64,000 bases of DNA from positions 1 to 64,000 of the forward strand of contig NZ_BORW01000006.1 of assembly GCF_018333375.1 (NCBI RefSeq), given 5' to 3'. The translations under genes were made by a program, and so were the position numbers. The notes under the pieces were generated by a model, which was given only the letters and a program-made list of their open reading frames with translations, had not been told where the DNA came from and did no database searches. Below, in pieces: positions 53,242 to 63,058 of the stretch (positions are counted from its first letter, which is position 1; each line of letters begins with the position of its first letter). Source of the stretch: Paenibacillus cookii. GTDB lineage: Bacteria; Bacillota; Bacilli; Paenibacillales; Paenibacillaceae.

Positions 53242-54588
53242 TTGACCGAAGCAAAACAGGTGACCGTCATCGGCGCGGGTCTGGCAGGCAGCGAAGCTGC
53301 CTGGCAGATCGCGAGCCGGGGCGTACCCGTGAAATTATATGAAATGCGTCCCGTCGTCAAAACGCCCGCCCACCATACGGACAAGTTTGCCGAGCTCGTC
53401 TGCACGAATTCCCTTCGGGCCAACGGCTTGACCAACGCGGTCGGCGTGCTTAAAGAAGAAATGCGGATGCTGGATTCGATCATTTTGAAATCGGCGGACA
53501 AAAACGCGGTTCCCGCCGGCGGCGCGTTGGCGGTGGACCGGGACGGTTTTTCCGGCGATATTACGAGCATCCTGCACAACCATCCGCTGATCGAGGTCGT
53601 AAACGAAGAAATACAGCATATACCTGAAGAGGGGATCGTCGTCATCGCGACAGGCCCTCTGACATCCCCTGCTCTCTCTGCCGAAATCAAAGCGCTCATG
53701 GGCGAGGAGTATTTTTATTTTTACGATGCGGCAGCGCCGATCGTCGAAAAAGATTCCATCGATATGAGCAAAGTGTACCTGGCTTCCCGCTACGACAAAG
53801 GCGAAGCCGCCTATTTGAACTGCCCGATGACCGAAGAAGAGTTCAACGCGTTTTACGATGCGCTCGTTTCGGCCGAAGTCGCGCAGCTGAAGGAATTCGA
53901 GAAAGAAGTTTATTTCGAGGGCTGCATGCCGATCGAAGTGATGATGAAACGCGGCAAACAGACGGCTTTGTTCGGTCCGATGAAGCCCGTCGGCCTGGTG
54001 AACCCTCATACGGGCGAACTTCCGTACGCGGTCGTGCAGCTGCGCCAGGACAACGCGGCGGGAACGCTGTACAACCTCGTAGGGTTCCAGACCCACCTGA
54101 AATGGGGCGAGCAAAAACGGGTGTTCTCCATGATTCCGGGACTCGAAAATGCCGAATTCGTCCGCTATGGCGTCATGCACCGCAACACGTTCATCAATTC
54201 GCCGCGCCTGCTTAAGCCTACATATCAGCTTAAGACGAACGAGAATCTGTTTTTTGCCGGGCAAATGACCGGGGTGGAAGGATATGTCGAATCGGCCGCA
54301 TCGGGGCTTATAGCGGGCATTAACGCCGCCAGAAAGGCCAAAGGCGAGGAGCTCGTCGTTCTACCCGAAACCAGTACGATCGGAAGCATGGCGCATTACG
54401 TCACGAATGCCGATCCGAAGCATTTCCAGCCGATGAATGCGAACTTCGGTTTGCTGCCGGCACTAGGCCAAAAAATCCGCAACAAAAAAGAGAAAAACGA
54501 GGCGCTTGCCAACCGGGCGCTCGCCAGCATTGCCGAATTCGTCAAAGAATACGGCGCCTCGAAAGCAGGGGCAGGAAGCATAGAGTAG
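53242..54588 (+). CDS. trmFO: Methylenetetrahydrofolate-tRNA (uracil-54-C5)-methyltransferase TrmFO
   Basis: 448 residues of the GidA-like flavoprotein group: FAD motif [16 protein letters not shown] at the N-terminus, CTNSLRAN with the conserved cysteine, and [21 protein letters not shown]. It makes ribothymidine-54 in tRNA from methylenetetrahydrofolate. AGGAGG (53228-53233) is only two bases from an ATG at 53236, so the TTG at 53242, eight bases away, is the better start and gives the family N-terminus. In B. subtilis xerC (codV) follows; here hslV follows 14 bases later. Confidence 0.93.
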   Translation: MTEAKQVTVIGAGLAGSEAAWQIASRGVPVKLYEMRPVVKTPAHHTDKFAELVCTNSLRANGLTNAVGVLKEEMRMLDSIILKSADKNAVPAGGALAVDRDGFSGDITSILHNHPLIEVVNEEIQHIPEEGIVVIATGPLTSPALSAEIKALMGEEYFYFYDAAAPIVEKDSIDMSKVYLASRYDKGEAAYLNCPMTEEEFNAFYDALVSAEVAQLKEFEKEVYFEGCMPIEVMMKRGKQTALFGPMKPVGLVNPHTGELPYAVVQLRQDNAAGTLYNLVGFQTHLKWGEQKRVFSMIPGLENAEFVRYGVMHRNTFINSPRLLKPTYQLKTNENLFFAGQMTGVEGYVESAASGLIAGINAARKAKGEELVVLPETSTIGSMAHYVTNADPKHFQPMNANFGLLPALGQKIRNKKEKNEALANRALASIAEFVKEYGASKAGAGSIE

Positions 54589-54602
54589 GAGGCTTGACGG
54601 AC

Positions 54603-55145
54603 ATGGAGATGTCATTTCACGCAACGACGATTTGCGCCGTGCGTCACAACGGGAAGGCGGCCATCGCCGGCGACGGGCAAGTGACGTTCGGCGAGAACAT
54701 GATCATGAAGCAAACGGCCAAAAAGGTACGGCGGCTCTATAGGGGGCAGGTCGTAGCCGGTTTCGCCGGATCCGTGGCGGATGCCATTACCCTTTTCGAA
54801 AAGTTCGAAGGCAAACTGGAGGAGCATCACGGCAATCTGCAGCGCGCGGCGGTGGAGCTTGCAAAAGACTGGAGATCCGACCGCGTCCTCCGCAAGCTCG
54901 AAGCCTTGATGATCGTCATGGACAAGAGCGGCATGCTGCTGATCTCCGGAGGCGGAGAAATCATTGAGCCTGACGACGACGTCATCGCGATCGGGTCGGG
55001 GGGCAGCTTTGCGCTGTCGGCCGCCCGGGCGCTGAAACGTCATGCGCAGGATCTCGAAGCGAAAGACATCGCGCGCGAGGCGCTGAAAATCGCTTCCGAA
55101 ATTTGCGTCTACACGAACGGGAATATCATCGTGGAAGAGCTGTAA
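54603..55145 (+). CDS. hslV: HslV (ClpQ) peptidase subunit
   Basis: 180 residues of the proteasome-beta-like HslV family: [25 protein letters not shown] and [14 protein letters not shown]. Together with HslU it forms an ATP-dependent protease. The start is uncertain: ATG at 54603 is ten bases after AGGAGG and gives MEMSFHATT; the ATG at 54609 would give MSFHATT, leaving an N-terminal serine after Met removal, as in B. subtilis ClpQ, but is 16 bases from the site. The chosen start matters because the first residue is the nucleophile. Confidence 0.92.
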   Translation: MEMSFHATTICAVRHNGKAAIAGDGQVTFGENMIMKQTAKKVRRLYRGQVVAGFAGSVADAITLFEKFEGKLEEHHGNLQRAAVELAKDWRSDRVLRKLEALMIVMDKSGMLLISGGGEIIEPDDDVIAIGSGGSFALSAARALKRHAQDLEAKDIAREALKIASEICVYTNGNIIVEEL

Positions 55146-55161
55146 GGACAGGGGGATGAAC

Positions 55162-56565
55162 ATGGTGAATCAGAACATGACGCCAAGACAGATTGTCGCC
55201 GAATTGGATAAATATATCGTCGGGCAGAAACAAGCCAAAAAATCCGTAGCCGTCGCCCTACGCAACCGGTATCGCCGCAGTCTTCTTCCCGACGAGGACC
55301 GCGACGAGATCGTTCCGAAAAACATTTTGATGATCGGGCCGACCGGCGTGGGCAAAACGGAAATCGCCAGACGTTTGGCCAAACTCGTCAACGCGCCGTT
55401 CGTCAAAATCGAGGCCACGAAGTTTACCGAAGTCGGCTACGTCGGCCGCGACGTGGAGTCCATGGTCCGCGATTTGATCGAAACGTCGATCCGGATGGTG
55501 AAAGGCGAGCGGATGGAAAAGGTCAAAGACCGCGCGGAGGAGCTTGCCAACGAACGCATCGTCAAAATCCTCGTTCCAAGGAACGCGAAAAACAAAGGCC
55601 AGCGCAATCCGTTCGAAATGCTGTTCGGGAACGGGAACAACGAGCCGCAGGATGAGGACGAAGACCAGGAGCTTGAAGGTTCGATCGCCGAAAGACGGCG
55701 CCAGGTCAAGTTCAAGCTGCTGTCCGGCAGCATGGAGGACGACCTGATCGAAATCGACGTTGAGGATACGACGCCGACGATGATGGATATGCTTGCCGGC
55801 CAAGGCAACGATCAAATGGGCATGAACATCCAGGAAATGTTCGGCAGCCTGCTGCCGAAACGGACGAAAAAACGGAAGCTCACGATCAAGGAAGCACGCA
55901 AGGTGCTGATTCAGGAAGAAGCGACGAAGCTGATCGACATGGACGACGTCATCGCCGAGTCGGTGTCCCGGGCAGAGCAATCCGGCATCATTTTTATCGA
56001 TGAGATCGACAAGGTGGCTAGCCAGGGCAAAGGAAGCGGCCCTGACGTGTCCAGGGAAGGCGTGCAGAGGGATATCCTTCCCATCGTCGAAGGTTCCACC
56101 GTCATGACCAAATACGGCCCCGTAAAGACGGATTTCATCCTGTTTATTGCGGCCGGCGCTTTCCATATCGCCAAACCGTCCGATTTGATTCCGGAATTGC
56201 AGGGACGTTTCCCGATCCGTGTCGAATTGAACAGCCTGTCGCTGGATGATTTCGTGTCGATTTTGACGGAACCGAAAAACGCGATTACGAAGCAATACAA
56301 GGATTTGCTGAAGACGGAAAACCTCGAAATCGACTTTTCGCCCGAAGCCATCCGGGAGATTGCCAAAATTGCCGCAACCGTGAACGAAAACATGGAAAAT
56401 ATCGGCGCGCGCAGGCTGCACACCATCCTGGAGAAGCTGCTGGAGGATCTTTCGTTCGAAGCGCCGGAGCTGACGCTGGAGCACATGACGATCACGCCGG
56501 AGTATGTGCGGGAGAAACTTGCCGGTATCGCGCAGGACCGCGATCTCAGCCAATATATATTGTGA
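55162..56565 (+). CDS. hslU: HslU (ClpY) ATPase subunit
   Basis: 467 residues of the AAA+ unfoldase Hsl[17 protein letters not shown], Walker A GPTGVGKT (59-66), a charged intermediate (I) domain (about 110-240), Walker [11 protein letters not shown] (about 279), sensor region and the C-terminal YIL that docks into HslV. ATG at 55156 or 55162; the latter is better spaced from the G-rich site. It follows hslV closely and is ended by a hairpin. codY, next in B. subtilis, is absent. Confidence 0.95.
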   Translation: MVNQNMTPRQIVAELDKYIVGQKQAKKSVAVALRNRYRRSLLPDEDRDEIVPKNILMIGPTGVGKTEIARRLAKLVNAPFVKIEATKFTEVGYVGRDVESMVRDLIETSIRMVKGERMEKVKDRAEELANERIVKILVPRNAKNKGQRNPFEMLFGNGNNEPQDEDEDQELEGSIAERRRQVKFKLLSGSMEDDLIEIDVEDTTPTMMDMLAGQGNDQMGMNIQEMFGSLLPKRTKKRKLTIKEARKVLIQEEATKLIDMDDVIAESVSRAEQSGIIFIDEIDKVASQGKGSGPDVSREGVQRDILPIVEGSTVMTKYGPVKTDFILFIAAGAFHIAKPSDLIPELQGRFPIRVELNSLSLDDFVSILTEPKNAITKQYKDLLKTENLEIDFSPEAIREIAKIAATVNENMENIGARRLHTILEKLLEDLSFEAPELTLEHMTITPEYVREKLAGIAQDRDLSQYIL

Positions 56566-56578
56566 TCATAGACATAGA

Positions 56579-56625
56579 TAACCCGATCGGAAGCCTTAAA
56601 GGCTTATATTCTGATCGGGTTATTT
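56579..56625 (+). terminator. Terminator of hslVU
   Basis: TAACCCGATC pairs with GATCGGGTTA, with an inner AAGCC/GGCTT stem, followed by TTTG. Confidence 0.75.
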
Positions 56626-56669
56626 GTCGTTAAAACCGGTCGTTTAGTAACGGATCGGGAAAATATGAA

Positions 56670-56684
56670 AATTTTTTGAAAATT
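56670..56684 (+). promoter_or_regulatory. CodY-box-like sequence
   Basis: AATTTTTTGAAAATT differs at one position from the CodY consensus AATTTTCWGAAAATT. It abuts TATACT (56685-56690). The region is AT-rich, so a chance match is possible. Confidence 0.35.
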
Positions 56685-56816
56685 TATACTTTCGCAAATC
56701 GGAAAATCCGGGACTATTTCGCATCGTTTTTGGCGAAAACTGGCGATGCGCAAGGTTGTCCTAAACCTCTAATCCCTTATACGGAGCAGAATCACAAAGA
56801 TTTCGACGCAAAATAA

Positions 56817-56857
56817 GAAAAAAGCCCCTCTTTTAGTCAAAAGATAGGGCTTTTTTC
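56817..56857 (+). terminator. Orphan terminator between hslU and flgB
   Basis: AAAAAAGCCC pairs with GGGCTTTTTT, and the inside continues as TCTTTT-AGTC-AAAAGA. It lies 200 bases past the hslU terminator with no gene between, suggesting a short transcript or attenuation ahead of the flagellar operon. Confidence 0.7.
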
Positions 56858-57035
56858 TTATTGTAATAAATCCCAATCTCTAAGAAACTTAGGATATACG
56901 ACAAGTTAGTAATTTTTTCTACTTAAGTCCCAAAAATCTTGTTTATTTTGATTGGTTTTGTCGAAAAAGACAGGATTTCGGAGGATGAAGTGGAAAAATT
57001 TCATATGTAAGATCTTTTGAAGAGGGGGGCAGAAC

Positions 57036-57446
57036 ATGGATTTGTTGAACAGCACCAGCTTTCGGCTCATGGAGGCTGGACTGCGTGCGGCTAACATTAG
57101 GCAAAATGTCATTTCCAACAACATCGCGAACGAGGAGACGCCTTATTTCAAGCGCTCGGACGTGTCGTTCGAAAATTTGCTGCAGCAGGAAATGAACGAC
57201 GGTGCGATGCCTCGGTTGCGCGGCAAAGTAACGGATCCCCGGCATTTTGTCATAGGACCTGCCAATTCGATTCCGGAGCCGGTCGTCACCACGGACCGGT
57301 CCACCGCGATGAACAATAACCGGAACAATGTCGATGTCGACAGCGAAATGGCGAATCTGGCGGCAAACCAAATTCAGTACAATTCTTACATCCAGCAAAT
57401 CAATGAACAAATCAAAATGATGCGCGTCGCGGTAGAAGGGAGATAA
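57036..57446 (+). CDS. flgB: Flagellar basal-body rod protein FlgB
   Basis: 136 residues with the rod-family N-terminal motif ANIRQNVISNNIANEETPYFKR and a C-terminal coiled-coil segment (NVDVDSEMANLAANQIQYN). It is a proximal rod subunit exported by the flagellar type III apparatus. It is the first gene of the flagellar operon; AAGAGGGGG lies upstream of the ATG, and flgC follows after six bases. Confidence 0.95.
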   Translation: MDLLNSTSFRLMEAGLRAANIRQNVISNNIANEETPYFKRSDVSFENLLQQEMNDGAMPRLRGKVTDPRHFVIGPANSIPEPVVTTDRSTAMNNNRNNVDVDSEMANLAANQIQYNSYIQQINEQIKMMRVAVEGR

Positions 57447-57452
57447 GAATAG

Positions 57453-57905
57453 ATGAATTTGAACAGCAGTTTTGGCATCAGTGCATCCGGCCTGACGGCG
57501 CAGCGCCTCAGAATGGATGTCATTTCTTCGAATATCGCCAATGCAGAAACGACCAGGGCATCCATCGTCAACGGACAAGCCGTGCCTTACCGGCGCAAGA
57601 TGGTCGTTTTAGCGCCGAATGAGTCGAAATTCGAGAATATGCTGCAAGCACAATTGAATGGGGAGGGAAGCTCGGCTCGGGGAGTGAAGGTCAATGCGAT
57701 CCAAGAGGACCAGACCCCTTTCAAGCCCGTATATAATCCGAGCCATCCGGACGCGGATGCAGAGGGGTATGTGTACATGCCTAACGTGGACCTCACCAAG
57801 GAAATGGTGGACCTGATTTCGGCGTCGCACGCGTACAACGCGAACGTAACGGCGTTAAACGCTTCGAAAGCGATGATTATGAAAGCTTTAGAAATCGGCC
57901 GGTAG
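57453..57905 (+). CDS. flgC: Flagellar basal-body rod protein FlgC
   Basis: 150 residues: start NSSFGISASGLTAQRLRMDVISSNIANAETTR and C-terminal VDLTKEMVDLISASHAYNANVTALNASKAM, both typical of rod proteins. It is a rod subunit placed next to FlgB. AAGGGAGATAAG provides the ribosome binding site. Confidence 0.95.
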   Translation: MNLNSSFGISASGLTAQRLRMDVISSNIANAETTRASIVNGQAVPYRRKMVVLAPNESKFENMLQAQLNGEGSSARGVKVNAIQEDQTPFKPVYNPSHPDADAEGYVYMPNVDLTKEMVDLISASHAYNANVTALNASKAMIMKALEIGR

Positions 57906-57942
57906 TTCCATAGAACCATAAATGCATTAAGGAGGGACATTG

Positions 57943-58254
57943 ATGATACAGAACACCATGTTCAACACGCTCAACGTACAACCGCTTAAACTTCAGGAAA
58001 CCACACCGGGCGGAAAAGATACGCCGGCGGAATCGCTTAGCAAGTTCGGTACATATCTGGAAAATGCCATCAGCCAAATCGCAGACCAGGAAAAAACGTC
58101 CAAGGACATGAGCACGAAGTTCATGCTCGGGCAAGTGGACGTGGACCAAGTCATGATTTCCTCGGAAAAAGCGCTGCTGAGCCTGCAGCTTGCGTCCCAA
58201 GTCCGCAATAAGGTCATCGAGGCCTATCAGGAAATCATGCGTACGCAAATCTAA
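57943..58254 (+). CDS. fliE: Flagellar hook-basal body complex protein FliE
   Basis: 103 residues. The C-terminal helix region (GQVDVDQVMISSEKALLSLQLASQVRNKVIEAYQEIMRTQI) matches FliE, which joins the MS ring to the rod. GGAGGG lies six bases before the ATG at 57943; a TTG immediately upstream is less likely. Confidence 0.94.
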   Translation: MIQNTMFNTLNVQPLKLQETTPGGKDTPAESLSKFGTYLENAISQIADQEKTSKDMSTKFMLGQVDVDQVMISSEKALLSLQLASQVRNKVIEAYQEIMRTQI

Positions 58255-58292
58255 TCGTAAATGGCTAAGATTCGGGTAGGGTGGGTGACGTT

Positions 58293-59873
58293 GTGAATGA
58301 AAGAATCGCCCAATATAAGGACAGAGTCGTCCAATATTGGAATCAGTTCAGCAAGAAACAGAAAACCATTTTTATTTCAACACTCGCATTAATCGTCATT
58401 GCCATCGTGGTATTGACCATTCAGCTTTCCAAAACGGAATACGAGGTCGCCTTCAAGGATTTGAACGCCAGCGATTCCGCAGGCATCATGAATTATCTGG
58501 ACACGAACAACATTCCGTACAAGCTCGGTCCCGACGGAAAAACGATCTCGGTGCCTAGCGCGCAGGCTGCCCGCATCAAGGTGGATGTCGGCTCCCAAGG
58601 CATCATACAAAACGGTTCGATCGGATTCCGCGCTTTCGACAATTCCTCTTCGATCGGAACGACGGACAGCGAGTTTAACGTAAAGTATAACAACGCTTTG
58701 AACGGCGAGGTCGAACAGCTTCTCAAGCAAATGAACGGCATTTCCAACGCGAAGGTGCTCGTCACTCTGCCAAAGGAAAGCGTCTTTGCAGGAATGGACG
58801 ACCAGGAAAAAGGCAACGCATCCGTCGTGTTGACCTTCAAACCGGGTTACCATCCGAACCAGGCGACGATCGACGGATATTTCAACCTCGTCAAAACGGC
58901 GGTGCCGAATCTTCCGATCGAAAACATCACGATGATGGAAGGCGAAAGCAACACGGAGCTTCTTCCGTCCGCCAGAGGCGGGCAAGGAACGCTGAGCAGC
59001 TCGGTGGAAGAAAACTTCGCGCTGCAAAAGAAATTCGAAAACGAGGTGCGCCAAAACGTCAAGCAGTTCCTGGGCCAATTTATGGGTCCGAACAAAGTCG
59101 ACGTGCTGGTCGTGTCGAAGCTGAATTTCGACAAGGTTCAGAGCAAGGAAAACCTGGTCACGCCGGTCGATGCCGAAAACATGAAGGGCATTGAAATCAG
59201 CGTGCAGGAAATATCGAAAAACTATACGGGCAAAAGCAGCCCCGAGGGCGGCGTGGCCGGAACCGGCCAAACGCAGGTGCCGTCCTATCCGGGAGACGCG
59301 TCCTCAGGCGACGTCACTTCCGAAGATTTGTCCAAAACGATCAATTACGAAGTGAACCGGATTACGAAGGATATCGTCTCGAGTCCTTATACCGTTAAAG
59401 ATTTAACCATTAATGTAGCCGTTGAACCGCCTACCGGACAAAAAACGGTGGATCAGCAAACGAAAGATGCCATTCAAAACATTTTGGTGAACATCGTCAG
59501 GGCATCCCTTGCGGATTCGGGCTCTACATATACAGACGCAGATCTGGCCAAAAAAGTTTCGGTTTATTCGCAACCTTTTGGCGAGGAACAGACCCCGGCG
59601 AAAGGCTTGCATCTTTCCAAAGGAGTTCTGTGGGGCATCGGTCTCGCCGCGCTTGCTCTGCTTGCGGGAGGCGCGTTCCTGATTTTCCGCCGCCGCAAAC
59701 AGAACGAAGAACTGGAAGAGGATCTTCCGCTGCCGGCTCCGACAGAGTTTCCGTCCATCAGCTTGGAAAGCGTGACGAACGAAAGCCAGGTGCGGAAGCA
59801 GCTTGAAACGCTGGCAAAGAAAAAGCCGGAGGAATTTGTCAATCTGCTGCGTACATGGCTCGCTGACGAATAG
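58293..59873 (+). CDS. fliF: Flagellar MS-ring protein FliF
   Basis: 526 residues with two transmembrane helices (about 25-43 and 445-465) enclosing a large extracytoplasmic part with YscJ-like domains (VAFKDLNASDSAGIMNYL, VKVLVTLPKES-like) and a C-terminal cytoplasmic tail that binds FliG (LETLAKKKPEEFVNLLRTWLADE). It forms the base ring of the flagellum. GTG at 58293 is preferred over GTG at 58281 because the G-rich ribosome binding site overlaps the latter. Confidence 0.95.
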   Translation: MNERIAQYKDRVVQYWNQFSKKQKTIFISTLALIVIAIVVLTIQLSKTEYEVAFKDLNASDSAGIMNYLDTNNIPYKLGPDGKTISVPSAQAARIKVDVGSQGIIQNGSIGFRAFDNSSSIGTTDSEFNVKYNNALNGEVEQLLKQMNGISNAKVLVTLPKESVFAGMDDQEKGNASVVLTFKPGYHPNQATIDGYFNLVKTAVPNLPIENITMMEGESNTELLPSARGGQGTLSSSVEENFALQKKFENEVRQNVKQFLGQFMGPNKVDVLVVSKLNFDKVQSKENLVTPVDAENMKGIEISVQEISKNYTGKSSPEGGVAGTGQTQVPSYPGDASSGDVTSEDLSKTINYEVNRITKDIVSSPYTVKDLTINVAVEPPTGQKTVDQQTKDAIQNILVNIVRASLADSGSTYTDADLAKKVSVYSQPFGEEQTPAKGLHLSKGVLWGIGLAALALLAGGAFLIFRRRKQNEELEEDLPLPAPTEFPSISLESVTNESQVRKQLETLAKKKPEEFVNLLRTWLADE

Positions 59874-59885
59874 AGGTGAAATGAC

Positions 59886-60902
59886 TTGGTAAAACCAAAC
59901 AGCCAGGGGCTCAGCGGGAGGCAAAAAGCGGCGATCCTGCTGATTACGCTCGGGCCGGAAGTCTCGGCTCAAATCTTCAAGCATTTAAGGGATGAAGAGA
60001 TCGAGCAGCTAACTTTGGAAATTGCAAACGTACGGAAAGTGGACAGCGTGGAAAAAGACATGATCCTGTCGGAGTTCCACCAAATCTGTCTCGCTCAGGA
60101 ATATATATCCCAAGGCGGCATCAACTACGCCAAGGAAATTTTGGAGAAGGCGCTCGGCCCGCAAAAAGCGATCGAGGTCATCAATCGCCTGACGGCGACG
60201 CTGCAGGTGAGACCTTTCGATTTTGCGCGCAAAGCGGATCCGAACCAGATTTTGAACTTCATTCAAAACGAAAACGCGCAGACGATCGCGCTGGTCCTGT
60301 CCTATCTGCAGTTCGAACAGGCGGCTGCCATCCTGTCGTCCCTGCCGCAAGAAAAGCAGGCCGACGTGGCAAGGCGAATCGCCGTCATGGACAGCACGTC
60401 TCCGGAAGTCATTGCGCAAGTGGAGCGGGTTTTGGAACAGAAGCTCTCGGCTACGGTCACGCAGGATTATACGAACGCCGGCGGCATCGAGTCGATCGTC
60501 CAAATTTTGAACGGCGTCGACCGCGGCACGGAACGGACCATCCTCGACTCCCTGGAAATCCAGGATCCGGAGCTGGCCGAAGAAATCAAAAAACGGATGT
60601 TCGTGTTCGAGGATATCGTCAACGTGGACAACCGTTCCATTCAGCGGATCATCCGCGACGTCGAAAACTCGGACCTGCAGCTTGCCCTCAAGGTGGCGAG
60701 CGAAGAGGTGCGCGACGTCATTTTCCGCAACATGTCCAAACGGATGGCGGAGACCTTCAAGGAAGAAATGGAATACATGGGTCCGGTGCGGCTGCGTGAC
60801 GTCGAAGAAGCGCAGACCCGCATCGTAAGCACGATCCGCAGACTGGAAGAAGCCGGTGAGATCATCATAGCTCGCGGCGGAGGAGATGACATTATTGTCT
60901 AA
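59886..60902 (+). CDS. fliG: Flagellar motor switch protein FliG
   Basis: 338 residues: N-terminal FliF-binding region (GRQKAAILLITLGPEVSAQIFKHL), middle domain with EHPQ-like motif region (NENAQTIALVLSYL), and C-terminal torque domain with charged residues (FEDIVNVDNRSIQRIIRDVE, DLQLALKVASEEVRDVIFRNMSKR). It interacts with stator MotA and sets rotation direction. TTG start at 59886 after GAGGTGA. It overlaps fliH. Confidence 0.96.
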   Translation: MVKPNSQGLSGRQKAAILLITLGPEVSAQIFKHLRDEEIEQLTLEIANVRKVDSVEKDMILSEFHQICLAQEYISQGGINYAKEILEKALGPQKAIEVINRLTATLQVRPFDFARKADPNQILNFIQNENAQTIALVLSYLQFEQAAAILSSLPQEKQADVARRIAVMDSTSPEVIAQVERVLEQKLSATVTQDYTNAGGIESIVQILNGVDRGTERTILDSLEIQDPELAEEIKKRMFVFEDIVNVDNRSIQRIIRDVENSDLQLALKVASEEVRDVIFRNMSKRMAETFKEEMEYMGPVRLRDVEEAQTRIVSTIRRLEEAGEIIIARGGGDDIIV

Positions 60903-61743
60903 TCTAATCAAATCTTCCCAATACGTTCCGGTCGAAGCGCTGAAAAAGCTGGACCTCGGGCATCGTTACGTTCCGCAATCGGAAGCTTCTCCGATGGAAG
61001 AAAAAGCGTCCGAAGAGATCAGGAAAATCGAAGCGGACGAAGAAGCGAAGCGGCTCAGCAAGGAGATGCTCGAGGATGCCCGCGAGTTCGCCGAACGGCA
61101 GCTGCGCGAGGCTTCGGAGGAAGCGGAGCGCATGCTGGCGGAAGCAAGCGGGCAGATCGACAGCTGGTGGCAGGAGCGCAGGCTTCAGGACGAACATTTG
61201 GTCGAAGCGCTCAAATCCGAAGGTTACGACACAGGGTACCGGGAAGGCTCGGAGAAGGCGATGGCGGATCTTCGGGACCAAATCGGCCGGATGATGGACG
61301 AAGCGCAGACGGTGCTGAAGCAAGCTTATTTAATGAAAGAACAGATCATTCAGGAGGCCGAGCCGTTTCTGGTCGAACTCAGCTGCGCCATCGCCGAGAA
61401 AGTGATCGACAAACAGCTGACGCTCGAACCGGACTACGTGATCGAACTGATCAAAAACAATTTATCGCGCAAGCGGGAGCAGGGCGTCATCACGCTTTGC
61501 GTGGCGCCGAAACATTTCGCTTTCGTTCAGGCTGCAAGGGAAGAGCTTGCGGCCGCGATCGACTCCCAGGCGGAGCTTCAAATTTTGCCGGATTCGACGG
61601 TTCACGACCAGGGCTGCGTCATTCGCTCGTCCTTCGGCAGCATCGACGCGAGAATCGATACGCAGCTGACCGAAATCAAAAAGGAACTGATTCGGATCGC
61701 GCTGGATGACGAGGAGCGGAGCAACCAAGATGAAGATGCTTAG
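60895..61743 (+). CDS. fliH: Flagellar assembly protein FliH
   Basis: About 282 residues: a long charged coiled coil (about 30-130, with EDAREFAERQLREASEEAERM) and a C-terminal V-ATPase-E-like domain (about 150-270, LSCAIAEKVIDKQL, DQGCVIRSSFGSIDARID). FliH binds and regulates the export ATPase FliI, encoded next. TTG at 60895 is favoured: the ATG at 60886 is only two bases from GGAGG. It overlaps fliG by eight bases and fliI by 14. Confidence 0.92.
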   Translation: MSNLIKSSQYVPVEALKKLDLGHRYVPQSEASPMEEKASEEIRKIEADEEAKRLSKEMLEDAREFAERQLREASEEAERMLAEASGQIDSWWQERRLQDEHLVEALKSEGYDTGYREGSEKAMADLRDQIGRMMDEAQTVLKQAYLMKEQIIQEAEPFLVELSCAIAEKVIDKQLTLEPDYVIELIKNNLSRKREQGVITLCVAPKHFAFVQAAREELAAAIDSQAELQILPDSTVHDQGCVIRSSFGSIDARIDTQLTEIKKELIRIALDDEERSNQDEDA

Positions 61744-63049
61744 CAGCGAACGATACAAGGAACATCTGCGGAATTTGGACCCGGTCAGAATCAACGGCAA
61801 AGTCACCCAGGTGATCGGGCTGATGGTGGAATCCGAAGGACCGGACGCCAGCGTCGGCGATGTCTGCTACATTTATCCGACGAAAAGCTCTAAACCGCTG
61901 CAGGCCGAGGTCGTCGGCTTCCGGGACAACAAGGTGCTGCTGATGCCGCTGGGGGAGCTCCATTCGATCGGTCCGGGCTGCGACGTCGTGGGAACGGGCA
62001 AGCCGCTTAGCGTTCAGGTCGGCTCCGAGCTGCTTGGCAAAGTTCTTGACGGGCTCGGGCAACCGCTCGACGGATCGCTGATCCCGACCCGGATGCCGTA
62101 CAGTTCGACGTACAACGAGCCGTCCAATCCTTTGACCCGCCCAAGGGTCAAGGAACCGATCAGCATCGGAGTGAGGGCCATCGACGGACTGCTGACGATC
62201 GGCAAAGGGCAGAGGGTCGGCATTTTCGCCGGCTCCGGCGTCGGCAAAAGCACGCTGATGGGCATGATTGCCCGCAACACGGACGCGGACGTCAACGTGA
62301 TCGCCTTAATCGGGGAACGGGGACGCGAGGTTTTGGACTTTATCGAAAGGGACCTGGGGCCGGAGGGGCTGCAGCGTTCTGTTGTCGTCGTCGCGACGTC
62401 GGATCAGCCGGCGCTTGTCAGGATCAAAGGCGCCCTGATCGCGACGACCATCGCGGAATATTTTCGCGACCGGGGGATGAACGTCATGCTGATGATGGAC
62501 TCGGTAACCCGCTATGCCATGGCGCAGCGCGAGGTGGGCCTGGCCGTCGGCGAACCGCCGGCCATGAGAGGCTACACGCCTTCCGTCTTTGCCAGTTTGC
62601 CGAAACTGCTCGAACGGGCCGGAACAGGACCGACGGGTTCAATTACGGCCTTTTATACCGTCCTGGTCGACGGCGACGACATGAACGAACCGATTGCCGA
62701 TGCGGTCCGGGGGATTTTGGACGGCCATATCGTGCTGAACCGCAACATCGCCAATAAGGGGCATTTTCCCGCCATCGACGTGCTTGCGAGCATCAGCCGG
62801 GTGATGAAGGATATCGCGCCGAAAGAGCAGATCGAAGCGGCGGACAATTTAAAAAGGCTGATGGCCGTTTACAAAGACTCGGAGGATTTGATCAACATCG
62901 GCGCCTACCAACGAGGCTCCAACGAGCAAATCGACGAGTCGATCGATTATATCCAGCAGATATGGGACTTCACCAAGCAGAAGGTGGACGAGAAAGTAAC
63001 GCTGGAGCAGGTGCAGGAGCGTTTGATTTCCGAATTTTCAAGGAGATGA
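61730..63049 (+). CDS. fliI: Flagellum-specific ATP synthase FliI
   Basis: 439 residues, F1-ATPase-beta-like: Walker A FAGSGVGKST (about 167-176), GERGREV, Walker B MLMMDSVTRYAMAQREVGLAVGEPP. It powers or helps flagellar protein export with FliH and FliJ. ATG at 61730 follows GGAG at about nine bases and overlaps the end of fliH; the eight codons upstream have no site. Confidence 0.96.
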   Translation: MKMLSSERYKEHLRNLDPVRINGKVTQVIGLMVESEGPDASVGDVCYIYPTKSSKPLQAEVVGFRDNKVLLMPLGELHSIGPGCDVVGTGKPLSVQVGSELLGKVLDGLGQPLDGSLIPTRMPYSSTYNEPSNPLTRPRVKEPISIGVRAIDGLLTIGKGQRVGIFAGSGVGKSTLMGMIARNTDADVNVIALIGERGREVLDFIERDLGPEGLQRSVVVVATSDQPALVRIKGALIATTIAEYFRDRGMNVMLMMDSVTRYAMAQREVGLAVGEPPAMRGYTPSVFASLPKLLERAGTGPTGSITAFYTVLVDGDDMNEPIADAVRGILDGHIVLNRNIANKGHFPAIDVLASISRVMKDIAPKEQIEAADNLKRLMAVYKDSEDLINIGAYQRGSNEQIDESIDYIQQIWDFTKQKVDEKVTLEQVQERLISEFSRR

Positions 63050-63058
63050 CCTTAAGGG

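Larger units (their letters stand above)
56566..57035. other. Non-coding region in the usual codY position
   Basis: About 470 bases between hslU and flgB, more AT-rich than its surroundings. It holds the hslU terminator, a CodY-box-like sequence (56670-56684) with a -10-like TATACT just after it, and a second orphan terminator (56817-56857). No frame resembles codY or any fragment of it. The flagellar operon promoter must lie in the last 180 bases, but no confident SigA or SigD match was found. Confidence 0.45.
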
